A DNA stretch of 64,000 bases from Arbacia lixula (lineage: Eukaryota; Echinodermata; Echinoidea; Arbacioida; Arbaciidae): assembly GCA_963669155.1 (NCBI GenBank), contig OZ022596.1, positions 18,215,379-18,279,378 on the forward strand, read 5' to 3'. Shown here in pieces: positions 11,652 through 21,237 of the stretch. Positions within the stretch are counted from its first letter, which is position 1, and the number at the start of each line of letters is the position of its first letter. Under the pieces are notes generated by a model, which was given only the letters and a program-made list of their open reading frames with translations, was not told the origin of the DNA and ran no database searches. The position numbers and the translations under genes were made by a program.

Positions 11652-12009
11652 GGAGGCTATTTAGCTGACACACAATATCAATCAATCATCCTTCACATAC
11701 ATGTACTTCCCAATGGGAATGGTGTGTATTTTTTTTTATAATTTATTGTTATTATAATGATATTACATGATACATTTCTATTTTTGTATTACTTTCAATG
11801 TTTGATCACTCGTAGGCCATTTCAATAAAGAAATAAAACTAGACTGTATAACCAGAGCAAAAATGCCTCAGTAGCCCGTAAAGAGTTAATGGTAAGAGCG
11901 GCATATACATGTAAAATAACAACATTAGTGACAGTACCTGCCCATGGATAAAAAACAACTTCTCAGAGGCTTCACCCCTTCTCTTCTCGACTTTAAATTC
12001 TTCTCCTTC

Positions 12010-12200
12010 TTCCTCTTCCTACTTGTCCTCTACTCTCCTCTCTTTCTTCTGGTTTATAAATCCTCTTCCCGCTGGCCTGCTCCTCTCTCTACAATCCAAC
12101 GTATTCAGACTGGTCATCCAATTAATCCCATTTCCTTCCTCTATCTTTCCTGTCATTGCTAAATTTCCCAGACCATCTTTTATCATTATACACAGCGTAC
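12010..12200. mobile_element. Dispersed repeat shared with 19760-19930
   Basis: ATTCAGACTGGTCATCCAATT, TTTCCTTCCT and CTATCTTTCCTGTCATTGCTA occur in the same order in both places. The family is not identified. It is pyrimidine-rich and non-coding, possibly an untranslated tail of a retroelement. Confidence 0.55.
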
Positions 12201-12339
12201 ACACTGTACAGTACGTGTATACTGTACATAGAAACCCCTTTGCCCGATTCTCATCTCTACAAACGGCTTTTGTTCCACTCTAGCTCTTCGCATCACAAAA
12301 CTTCATGAGGCTGCAAATTATATTTGAATCATTTCCCTG

Positions 12340-12510
12340 ACCAGGGCCATGTTGCATTTAAGGTTTTCAATTATTGTAAGTTACCATCAATGGTTACTAC
12401 CATGGCAACAGATACAATAATGAGAGCTCATTGGCTGTTGCCACGGTAGTTACCATTGATGGTAAGTTGCAATAATTGAAAAACTTTAAATGCAACATGG
12501 TCCAGTTTAC
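12340..12510. mobile_element. Palindromic MITE, family H (copy 2)
   Basis: GGGCCATGTTGCATTTAAGG at the left is answered by AACTTTAAATGCAACATGG at the right. The arms continue through TTTTCAATTATTGTAAGTTACCAT and CATGGCAACAG, and the centre is at ATAATGAGAGCTCATT. Confidence 0.8.
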
Positions 12511-12649
12511 AATCAAGTTTCAGCAAAAACCTTAAGTTGCACTCATTGAAAAAAAATTACTTTTTTGTAGAGCTGCAATAATTTTATACAGTTCTATTAC
12601 ACTCTCCTCCAGACCAGGCAAATTTGGATTCATCATCAATGGCTCATAA

Positions 12650-12800
12650 ACGGGGGCTCGGGGCGATTTTGCCCCCAAAATGCTTTTCAAAGGGCCCTGG
12701 GAAATGTCAAAGGAGCCCCCAAAATTCCCATAGACACAATGTAAACTTGTAGCCAAATTAGCCAATGTCCTCAAAAGTAGCCCCCCAAAATGTGAAATTA
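12650..12800. mobile_element. Dispersed repeat, family D (copy 3, inverted)
   Basis: CCCCCAAAATGCTTTTCAAAGGGCCC, CCCATAGACACAATGTAAAC and AAAGTAGCCCCCCAAAATGTG are the complement of 3900-4080. Confidence 0.7.
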
Positions 12801-12882
12801 ATTTTTCACTGGCTCATTCTGCCATTCATTCAAAGCTCCTTATTTTCATGTATAGAATTAAACCTAAAATACGTAGTCTTAA

Positions 12883-13252
12883 AGACGGCCCATCCCATTT
12901 ATTAGACTATTTTCGTGGTACGAAAAAAGAAAGAATGATCAATTATCAAAAATTATTTCCTTGAAACCAAATTACGCTTTGTCAATTCCAGGGGGGCATT
13001 TCATGAAATTTGTCCGCACTGACGAAAAAGTCAGTGCTGACAACTTCAGTGAAATCCTCGTTTTTGATTGGCTGAGAGGCACTAGCCTCTGACTGTTACT
13101 ATGGTAACTGTCGGAGAAAGAGAACTTGTCAGTGCTGACAACTTTCATGAAACGGTCTCCAGGGAAAGGTTCTATCGCCACTCTCTCTCTCTCAAATGAT
13201 GACAAATTCAGGGAACTTTCAGAATAAGGTCTGCAAGAGGGACGGGCTACCT
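12883..13252. mobile_element. TTAA-flanked element with a second element inside
   Basis: TTAA sits at both edges (12879-12882 and 13253-13256). The ends AGACGGCCCATCCC and GGGACGGGCTACCT are inverted and related to those of 22087-22606 and 40248-40770. Inside, at about 12990-13160, is another palindromic unit whose ends are GGGCATTTCATGAAATTTGTCC and the complement ACTTTCATGAAACGGTC, with CAGTGCTGACAACTT in both arms. The inner unit is therefore probably a younger insertion. Confidence 0.7.
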
Positions 13253-13256
13253 TTAA

Positions 13257-13853
13257 AGCTCATGTCAAAATTCACTTGTAACATACATTTGTAGGTCCGT
13301 GGTAGGGCCTATTATCCAATCCAATGAATCTCAATGTCCTAGACTGTCTACAGACTCTAGTCATTGTGTCATTTTGCAATTAATTCAGATCTACATGTAT
13401 TATAAATCTCCTAAATGTCATCACAAAGAATTAAGCTTACTGTTCAGACTACTCTCAAGTCAAATTCACCTGTAATTTAGTGACAGTGTGTACGCCGTTT
13501 TCATCAAGATCTAAATCTCCTGAGCTGAGCTGAGTCCTGATTTCCATCATATGATTTACCTCAGATAGTATTAATCTTAAATCATTTTCACCTGTAAGAG
13601 AGTGACACTGATCAATGTAGTACAATCATTCTGCAATTCATTCAGACACTATACACTGTAAGTATCATCACTTGATTTTAATCTCAAATAATTGAGTTCA
13701 TACCTATTTATAAAAAGCTCATATAAATTCACCTGTCACTTCATTCAGATCCTCCTGATTTTCCTAATTTAACTCATCATTTGCTCAAACTCAAGAAGAC
13801 TGAATCTCAAGTCAATCATTCAAACAAATCCACCTCAAATTCCAAAAGCTTAC
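13257..13853. other. Proximal intron 1 of the PLCL-like gene, no repeat recognised
   Basis: Low-complexity AT-rich DNA with repeated TTCACCTGTAA / CTTCATTCAGA wording, apparently diverged short repeats. No exon seen. Confidence 0.45.
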
Positions 13854-14088
13854 CTTTCGATATGGGTTTCTCCTCGGGAAAACTGGAGAAGGACACGGTT
13901 TTCTTGCGAGGCCGTTTTTTAGCGGCATCCTTGATCAGGCTAGACCGCCGGGGCAGGCTAGGCCCGTCCGACCCGGCCGCTGGCAGTTCCTCCTTTTCCG
14001 GTAGGGCCCCGGAACTCTCTGGCTCTTCCTCTTTCGTGGGGTCCGAACTCTGGCTAATATCCGAGGTTTCTGATCCATTCTCGGCCAT
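13854..14088 (-). CDS. PLCL: First coding exon of an inactive phospholipase C-like protein (PLCL/PRIP)
   Basis: It encodes 78 residues plus one base, from ATG at 14088-14086 (context AAAATGG) to a GTAAGC donor at 13853. PLCL/PRIP proteins are catalytically dead PLC relatives. They bind inositol phosphates through a PH domain and scaffold PP1, PP2A and GABA-A receptor partners (established for vertebrates). Seen here: an acidic, Ser/Pro/Glu-rich start (residues 1-45), PRRSSLIKD at 46-54 and RKKTVSFSS at 61-69. In vertebrate PLCL1/2 the same two motifs precede the PH domain. KTVSF is an RVxF-type PP1-docking site, and the Thr inside it is the known PKA-regulated residue. The exon ends at PISK, just before the residues that lead into the PH domain. 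The remaining exons are off the window. The 90-residue open frame runs past the donor, so its last 12 residues are intron. Confidence 0.8.
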
Positions 14089-14750
14089 TTTAGCTCCCGG
14101 TAATCCTTTAATATCTTCAGACTGCGTATATCATCCACTCGATTTGTTGCTACGGTATTTTGTTGGTTATTAATCCGATATAGGCATTAAAAAGGGCGGA
14201 TTGTCTCCAAGTTAATTAGCGCCGTTGTATGCAAAATATCTCTTTTATTTTTCCACTCGCTGAAAAAATAGTACATGAACATATGGGATGGTTCGGGGTA
14301 GATTGAAGCCTATTTGTATCTCTATTACAAGACACATGGGACACGATCACAAGGACAAAGAAGGGATTGCGAACCACTCCAATCATCTCGTACCGTTGCG
14401 CTAGTAAATAGAGATGGCGCTAGACTTAATTGGAATATTATACACAGGCATTGCAGTTTTAGGTGAAAAGGGCTTTCTGGGGTAACTGCAATTTGAAACG
14501 AAAATTAACTTGTGATGTACCTTTGCACAGGTACAAAGAGATAATTTATCTGGCACACAAAAAGTTGACAGCATGACCTTTTTTTTTTAGAAATGAATGA
14601 AAAATAACCATCAGACTTGTTTCATTCATTTGTGTCGCTGCGATCGTGCGTAAAGATAAAATAAAAATTAAATACATGTATATATAATTTTTAAGGAAAC
14701 GTAAAGTACAGAGAAAAGGTAAAACATGAAGAACGCGAGGGAACATGAAT
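14089..14750. promoter_or_regulatory. 5' flank and probable promoter of the PLCL-like gene
   Basis: This is sequence immediately upstream of the PLCL start on the minus strand. It is richer in CpG near 14100-14420 than the intron. I see no clear TATA box or initiator, so the transcription start is not placed. Confidence 0.35.
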
Positions 14751-15650
14751 GTTTATGTCAATCCCAACCACATGAAAAAACAACATTACAGAAATTCTTC
14801 ATAGAATTAAAAAGGGGAAAAATGAGACGTAAATGATAAGTAATACTCTGCCAACTTTGTCAAAAGGATGCAATTGACAAACGATGATGAAGTACTCCTC
14901 AAAACCCTTTTCTTCAAGCAGGACTATTTCATGTCAGATTTATTAATTCGCAACAAGATGGATATTCTTTAACATATTTTTTTATGGTTGTTGAGAATGT
15001 TGGGTACAATCTAAAACTACCAATAAGGCGAATTTGAAAAGTTTGTTACTTGCTTCCTTTTTTTAAAAAAAATAGGGTAATATTCTTTATAGAACTTAAA
15101 GGGAAAAACATGTCTATCTGCAAAAAGTACAGCAAAATGGTTGAAAATAATGTTTGTGAGGTAATATGAATTTTAATGTTGATCACAATCAGTTGGGAAA
15201 AAACATTAGAGACATTCTACATTTAATTATCACAAGATAAAACCATACTTCTACCTTGAAGAGTACAGCAAAACGGGTTGAAAATGATATTAGAAAAGAA
15301 ACAAGTATTTTAATCTTGATAACAAACAGTTGAAAAAAAGCATTAGTCACATTCTACATGAAATTAAAAAAAAAGTAAAACATATTCTTACCTGCAAAAG
15401 AAATAAAAAAAATCGAACATACTTCTACCTTGAAAAGTACAGCAAAAGGTTACAAATGATATTCAAAATGTATCAAGTGTTTTCATGTTAATAACAATAA
15501 GTTGTGAAGACACATTCGTGACATTCTATTTGAAATAATAAAAAAAAGGGTACAACATATTCTTACCTGCAAAAGTAGAGCAAGTGACTAAAATTACTGT
15601 TCGCGAGGCCATGAATTTTAATGTTAATCGCAATAAGGTGGCGAAAATGT
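14750..15650. repeat. Diverged tandem repeats, roughly 135-170 bp units
   Basis: The order 'TGTTAATAACAATAAGTTG / ACATTCTACATGAAATTA / CATATTCTTACCTGCAAAAG / AAAGTACAGCAAAAGG / AATGATATT' recurs with variation. Anchor phrases lie near 14756, 15177, 15316, 15484 and 15619. The units contain CTTTTGCAG|GTAAGAAT on the minus strand (near 15388 and 15564), which matches a 5' splice-site consensus. Confidence 0.65.
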
Positions 15651-15715
15651 GAGTATATTAAAAATAGTACACCCTGACATTAAGATGGTTTCAATAAAAG
15701 CAGAAACATGAATAA

Positions 15716-16130
15716 AGTGAAGGTTTGACGAAAATTCGTCAAACGCTTAGATATGATATTTTAAAGTTGTGATTGTGTGACGTCACGTGCGAGGTGCTTT
15801 CCCTTAACGCTGTGTACAATTTTTCATTCGAAATTTTTATTTTCTCAAATGGATGTGCAAAATGTGTGTTGACAACTGAATATTTTTTCCACAGAGGCAT
15901 GTGTGTAAAAGTGTGTTTGCAATGGTGTATCAAATGTAAAGGTAAATGGATACATATCTTTTAGAGAAAATGGAAATTTTCTCCCCCCCCCCCCCCCCCC
16001 CACAAAAAAAAAAAAAAATGTACAGGGCATATGGAAGAGAATCCCGTACGTGACGTCACAAAATTAAAACTTTAAAAAAATCATAACTTACTTATTTTTT
16101 TGACGGATTTTCATCAAGCCTTCACATAGT
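15716..16130. mobile_element. Palindromic MITE with TGACGTCA in both arms
   Basis: GTGAAGGTTTGACGAAAATTC at the left is answered by GATTTTCATCAAGCCTTCAC at the right. Both arms carry TTTTAAAGTTGTGATT-like text and a TGACGTCA (15778-15785 and 16051-16058). The interior holds a poly-C run (15983-16003) followed by poly-A. Part of the right arm recurs at 39300-39400. Confidence 0.75.
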
Positions 16131-16310
16131 TTGGGGAAGGGGGCCGGGGATTACCTCATGATGATGTGGTAGCTATTAAAGCCGAGAACGATCGACACAG
16201 ACGAAAGTAAAATATGCAGCAGTCCACATAAATATGAAGATCGAACATTCAGTTGTCAAGACCCCCGGCGAGGCTATATCTTTCAGAGATTGGATATTCA
16301 CAAGCCTACA

Positions 16311-16860
16311 GGCTGTGAGGTGCATGGGCACAACCGAATCTGTCAACAACTATGTCTGGTAACACAGACTAGGTACTAGGCTGTGAGGTGCATGGGAACA
16401 ACCGAGTCTGTCAACAACTATGTCTGGTAACACAGACTAGGTACTAGGCTGTGAGGTGCATGGGAACAACCGAATCTTTTAACAACTATGTCTGGTAACA
16501 CAGACTAAGTACTAGGCTGTTAGGTGCATGGACACAACCCAGTCAGTGTTAACAACTATGTCTGGTAACACAGACTAGGTACTAGGCTGTGAGGTGCATG
16601 GACATAACCGAGTCTGTTAACAAATATGTCTGGTAACACAGACTAGGTACTAGGCTGTTAGGTGCATGGGAACAACCCAGTCTGCTAACAACTATGCATG
16701 TCTGGTAACACAGACTAGGTACCAGGCTGTGAGGTGCATGGGCACAACCCAGTCTGTTAACAACTATGCCTGGTAACACAGACTACAAGCCCAAGCCAAG
16801 GTGGGATTGCGGCATAGTCTGTGTTACCAGACATAGTTGTTAACAGACTCGGCTGTGTCT
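16311..16860. repeat. 68-bp minisatellite, seven copies plus an inverted partial copy
   Basis: GGCTGTGAGGTGCATGG, or GGCTGTTAGG, starts at 16311, 16379, 16447, 16515, 16585, 16653 and 16725. The period is 68 bp with 70 and 72 bp exceptions. Each unit contains ACTATGTCTGGTAACACAG. After the last unit, 16811-16860 has the same text inverted (CTGTGTTACCAGACATAGTT). Confidence 0.95.
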
Positions 16861-16869
16861 ATGTACTTC

Positions 16870-17760
16870 AAAGCCTAGTAAGTAGGCTACACTAATCACC
16901 ATGAAATGAACTTACGTTGAAATATATTATATTGGGTTTTCCTCAAAGAAGGTTGGAAGGGAAAGAATAACAGAAAGGCGAAGAGGCTTATAATATTCAG
17001 ATAGAACAGACAATATATAAACAAATTCTCCTTTACTATGTTTCAATCATCAAACTTTACTCCTGAAACAATCATCGGTGTGCTTGTTTAAGTATACAAC
17101 TCGAATATAGGCATAGACTTATTTCCTATATAGATCTCTGATATTGATTGCCAAACGATTCTGTTATCATTACATCAACCAAACGACCCCGCTTGGGGAT
17201 AACCGGTCGACATGGAGACCCCCCCCCCCCCCTCTATATAATACAACCACACACGGGCCCCCTCTCTCCCTTCCCTCTTCCATACTCTGTCTGTTTGTCT
17301 GTCTATTTGTCTCTCATCTCCCTGTCTCTCATCACCTCTCACTTTCTCTCTCTATTACTCTCTGTTTCTCAATGTCTTTCCCTCCATACCAGTACCCCCG
17401 TCTCCGAAGTCTCCAACCACCCCCTTCTGCCCCACCACGGCTCCCCCGAAATTCTCACCCCCCCCCTTTCCATCCATCCATCCATCCATCTATTGCTCTC
17501 TCTCATTTTCTCTCTCTCTCTTTTTATATACATTATGTCCCACATCAATTTGGAAATCCAATTCCAATGTCTCATCAGTCAAGAGCTTAATAAATGTGAA
17601 ATTTTACTCCGATTGAGATATAGGCCCCCGATATACACTTTTCTTTTCATGCCTAGCTGAAAAGTTATCTAAAGTAAAAGGCCTTTGAACTTTGGTTCCA
17701 TAATACCTTTCTTGTATTCTAATTTTTCTTTCTTGTAATAGCCTTATCAATATATTTTGA
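16870..17760. repeat. Low-complexity stretch (C-run, CT and CCAT repeats)
   Basis: 16870-17140 has no recognised content. 17220-17232 is a C-run, 17260-17360 and 17490-17525 are CT-rich, and 17470-17490 is (CCAT)n. Open frames here are simple sequence. Confidence 0.7.
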
Positions 17761-18655
17761 AATATATTTAATTAGACCTTGGGTCGCGGTCGACAGTCTG
17801 CCGTCGGATTTGGCGTGGTCTTCGCTCGCCTTTCTGTCGCGGCGCGGGTAAATGACGGCTCAAAATGTTCAGGCCACTGCAGCTGAAGATACCACAATCC
17901 AACCAGTCCTATATGAATCTGCGACTGTTTGAATCGCATGAACCCGCTATTACATTTGTACAAGAATGTGACGTCATATTTCCAGTTGTACGTCCTAACG
18001 ACTGCAGAATCGTGGCAAGTTCGTTCTGTATGTGGTGGTCTATAGTGCAGTGGACACCGACGCGACCAACGCGCGCGATGCTTATTCATAAAGAGTTGTG
18101 ATCGAAAATTTACTTTGAGTCAACATCCGAAAATAAACCCAACACGACGATGTCTCAGCTGTTTGGACAACGCTAGGCAGGCAATAGCTTGACCTCCACT
18201 TCGTGCAACTTGGCTTGGAGACATACGACAACCCGGAAGTCCAAAAGGAGAATATTGACACTCTACTTTTGTCTACATTACGTAATATCTATGTGGAGGC
18301 TTATCTTTAGATTTTGCGTCAGACGAATCGAATCGTGGCTATGAATCGTGGTTAGATTACGTTTTCAGCAGAAGTGCTGTGTAGATGAGATAAGCAAAGC
18401 TTATTACTCTATTTGGTCAAGGAGGTTGTTGGCAAAACAGAAATGTGTTAGGTGGGCGTTGCTTTTCGGAATATATCTGAATTTAACCATCTAGGACAGG
18501 TCAACATTTGCTAGCTAAATGATCGTGATTGCATCGAGTCGCTCCATTTACTAACCCAGAGTTACGGCGGACAGTGCAGTGCAGATCTCGCTTCACTTCA
18601 GAGCGACCAGTGCAGCGATTTAGCAGTGCGGTGCCTACGACAATCCACGAAACCA
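17760..18655 (+). promoter_or_regulatory. CpG-richer unique region, candidate 5' region of the DUSP3-like gene
   Basis: Compared with its surroundings this stretch is unique-looking and CpG-rich (for example 17780-17850 and 18050-18080), and it includes a TGACGTCA at about 17969. A possible 5' untranslated exon could end at the AACCA|GTAAGA donor at 18655/18656. The coding exon at 21107 needs an upstream non-coding exon, because an acceptor-like polypyrimidine-AG lies just before it. The link is inference. Confidence 0.3.
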
Positions 18656-18956
18656 GTAAGATCCAGCTCTAATACGTAGTACGTGCTAGCAATACCTTTG
18701 CTTTGAGGTATGAAGTTAGAATGGACGCAAATGAAATCTTTTTTAATTTGTATTCAGGAACAAGGTCCGAATTGCTGTACAGACTAACTCTTTAGGAAGT
18801 TAAACGTTACAGTATGTTAACAGTTAACATTATTCATGTTATTTCTCATTTATCTGAATAGAATCTAATCTAGGATTTTTTTTTTCTGCAGACAGCAGCA
18901 GATGTTTGGATTTGAGAACTGTCTGCTACTAGACCGATAAATCAGTCTCTGTTACT

Positions 18957-19228
18957 GGGCAATCCCGTACAATAGGGGACCAGGGTATCCCACTAATTTT
19001 ATGAATTTTAACCCTAAACCTAAAGCCTGACCCTAATCCTAACCCTGAACATAATTCTGAACCTAACACTGACCCTAATCCTAACCCTAGACAAAATTTT
19101 CGCTGCTTAATTTGTCTAAAAAAGTGATTTCTAGGTCACTTTCTGCCGAAGACAATCAGTATTGCAGTGTTCCCATTTGCGTGCATTATGTGCGATACTG
19201 CCTGGTCCCCTATTGTACGGGATTGCCC
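18957..19228. mobile_element. MITE with perfect 28-bp inverted ends and telomere-like core
   Basis: The first 28 and last 28 bases are exact complements (GGGCAATCCCGTACAATAGG and onward). If the element starts one base in, it is flanked by CTGTTACTG and CTGTTTCTG, a 9-bp duplication with one mismatch. The core (about 19010-19092) is a degenerate run of CCCTAA, CCTAACC and CCTGAACC. No coding frame. A 9-bp duplication would suit a Mutator-like family, but the ends are not diagnostic. Confidence 0.8.
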
Positions 19229-19236
19229 TGTTTCTG

Positions 19237-19437
19237 TGTATGCCATATAATTAACTAGTCTAATTTTTCGTGAATCAGGACTTCCAGACAATATCGTGAG
19301 TGGTTAAATTTGCCAAAGTGGAGTAGTACTATATGAGTGCATGTGTGGGTGTGCATGCATATTTTTTTTCACGAGTTGTTAAATTTGTGAAATTCGTGAG
19401 AATAAGCCCCCGTGAAATATATGGCGTATACAGTATG
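19237..19437. mobile_element. MITE with GTATACGCCATATATTT-type ends (copy 1)
   Basis: TGTGTATGCCATATAATTAA at the left and TGAAATATATGGCGTATACAGTA at the right form the inverted ends. The interior has CGTGAATC and CACGAGTTGTTAAATT. The better copy is at 29105-29248. Here the left end abuts the MITE at 18957-19228. Confidence 0.65.
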
Positions 19438-19439
19438 TT

Positions 19440-20545
19440 GTTACATCAGCAATATTGTGGCTTCTCTGATAGCCCTAACTGAGACAGGGTGTCCCATTTG
19501 AAAAAAAGTTATGAAACTCTGCAGGAATCAGGAGTACACAGCTATAGCTTGTACTGTATGTCTACATTCATAATCGCATTGTCCCTCTCAGCTAGGGACG
19601 CCCACGAAATATTAAAACAACTTTAAAATACAAATGCTCACAATATATGCTTGTTTGCATCATTGATAACCCATCATTAATTTTGGCAAAATAACAAGAA
19701 AAATATTGATTTAAACAAGATTTTAGAATCGTCTCCGAGTCACAGATAATCTCTGTTCCTAGCTTTCTGGATCAGCCACACCTCCCACTGGCCTACACCT
19801 CTCTCTGTTTTCCATGCATTCAGACTGGTCATCCAATTCATCCGTTTCCTTCCTTTACCCCTCTTTCCCTCTATCTTTCCTGTCATTGCTAGTTTTTCCA
19901 AAATGTCCTTTCTTATTGTACATGTATGTCCTTAAGAAACTCATTTGCCTGTTCAATGAGCGGCGCGACTCCCGAGTAAAGTGCTGTATGGGTGATAGAT
20001 AATTAACCCAAAACCCTCAGGCTATAAAATTGCTCTAAAATCATATATTAACCTCACTAAACCCTACCCTACCCTAACCCTATTCTAGTCTGGATCCTAA
20101 CCCTTAAGTTGTTAATTCATCAAAGAAACCATCACATTGAATCAAAATTATGAGATTCACTGTCCGATGATCGGTATAAGATACCCAAATGTTGTATCGA
20201 TAATGATACAATTATTCCTGTCACTGTGGTGTGTAAGGGTTTACTTTCTACTACCTCTAGCTGGTGCTTGTTGGGCTCAGATTCAGACTGACACAGGAAC
20301 AACTGTCTCGTTTGATTTGGGGCATTCATTTGATCAAAAATCACTCTTTTGACATACCCCTAGTGGGTTCAAAGGAGCCAGCTGCAATCTCAGCAAATCC
20401 AATAGCAAACGAGAAATACTTGTGTACAAGTATGAGGTGGTCTGTCAATGCAAATTCATGCTTAGTTCTGACAAATTCACGGTGATACCATCTAGTCATT
20501 AAAACTTAGGGGCAGTGCTGAAGAAAGCTTACAGCGTTAGGTTAC
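19440..20545. other. Spacer, no gene recognised
   Basis: It includes the dispersed repeat copy at 19760-19930 and a short CCCTAACCC-like cluster at 20055-20105. No exon could be supported. Confidence 0.5.
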
Positions 20546-20890
20546 TTTATAATTTTATATCCCTCATTAATATATTCCAGTTCGTTGATTGGTGGTTGAA
20601 AGAGTGTCACATGACCACAAATAGATGAACTATTTGAAGGAAGAGAGCTCAGAGGGAAAAAAGTACTATTTCGTGACTTCATGTCAAAAATAGTCTTTTT
20701 TTCCCCCCTGGACTATCGATATCCGGGCCATCGGTGATCGAGACAATTTTCATAATTCATCCCATGTAAATGCGCAACACGCAAAATCAACGCGATACGT
20801 TTCTTTCCAGTACCGCACGCCCTCCACTTAACCTCGGTGCAAATAGATTCCACAAGATCCCTCATGGTCATGAAATATTTGTATAATATT
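20545..20890. mobile_element. Dispersed repeat, family F (copy 1)
   Basis: ATATCCCTCATTAATATATTCC, AAGAGAGCTCAGAGGG, GTACTATTTCGTGACTTCATG and ATCCCTCATGGTCATGAAAT appear in this order. The complement of the whole series runs from about 23380 to 25270, where it is interrupted by a LINE. This uninterrupted copy serves as an empty-site reference for that insertion. Confidence 0.75.
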
Positions 20891-21106
20891 GCCCCAACAA
20901 ATTTTTGGCATTCTTACTGGATCAGGGTTCATGAAGCCTGAAAATATTAATCGTGATCAACGGGTTGAATAGTGGGATTTGGATCAGTTGAGATAATTAT
21001 GAGATAATTTACCTGGTATGTGAAATTAGATACAATCTATTATGTTCATGTAATTGACTATGTACTTTCTTTTCCCTGCACATCAATGGCAGAATCTCAC
21101 ATTACC

Positions 21107-21237
21107 ATGGCAACTGATGAGGCGATATCATGCACGGTGAAGGAGCTGGACGCCATCTTGAAGAAAGGGGGCGTGTCCATCCAACTGCCAGTCAACCAAA
21201 TTGACGAGGTTTACGACAACGTCTACGTCGGAGGAGA
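21107..21237 (+). CDS. DUSP3: DUSP3-like coding exon 1
   Basis: Residues 1-43 and two bases of codon 44, ending at the donor GA|GTGAGT. It holds the N-terminal helix and NQIDEVYDNVYVGG, the usual first strand of the phosphatase fold. A 5' acceptor at about 21092 implies an upstream non-coding exon. Confidence 0.8.

Larger units (their letters stand above)
1..13853 (-). other. Presumed first intron of the PLCL-like gene
   Basis: The exon at 13854-14088 ends in a GTAAGC donor on the minus strand, so transcription should continue toward position 1. I found no exon with the PH, EF-hand, X or Y domains expected of PLCL proteins on the minus strand here, so the whole stretch is read as intron 1, at least 13.8 kb long. 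Vertebrate PLCL genes also have a large first intron (established knowledge). The content is almost entirely repeats, listed separately. Sub-stretches 510-1200, 6550-7600 and 8600-9340 hold nothing I can name. An unrelated gene with exons too short to recognise cannot be excluded. Confidence 0.5.

Noticed and set aside
17772..18089. 105-residue frame on the minus strand in a CpG-rich region
   Set aside because: No known motif, an overlapping frame on the other strand, and no splice context. More likely promoter-type DNA.
19010..19092. Telomere sequence
   Set aside because: The CCCTAA units are degenerate, short and enclosed by perfect inverted ends of a MITE, so this is not a chromosome end.
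21086..21106. Upstream in-frame ATG (MAESHIT) as the DUSP start
   Set aside because: It lies before the likely acceptor AG at 21091-21092, and its context is weaker than ATTACCATGG at 21107. It stays possible if the exon is the first one.
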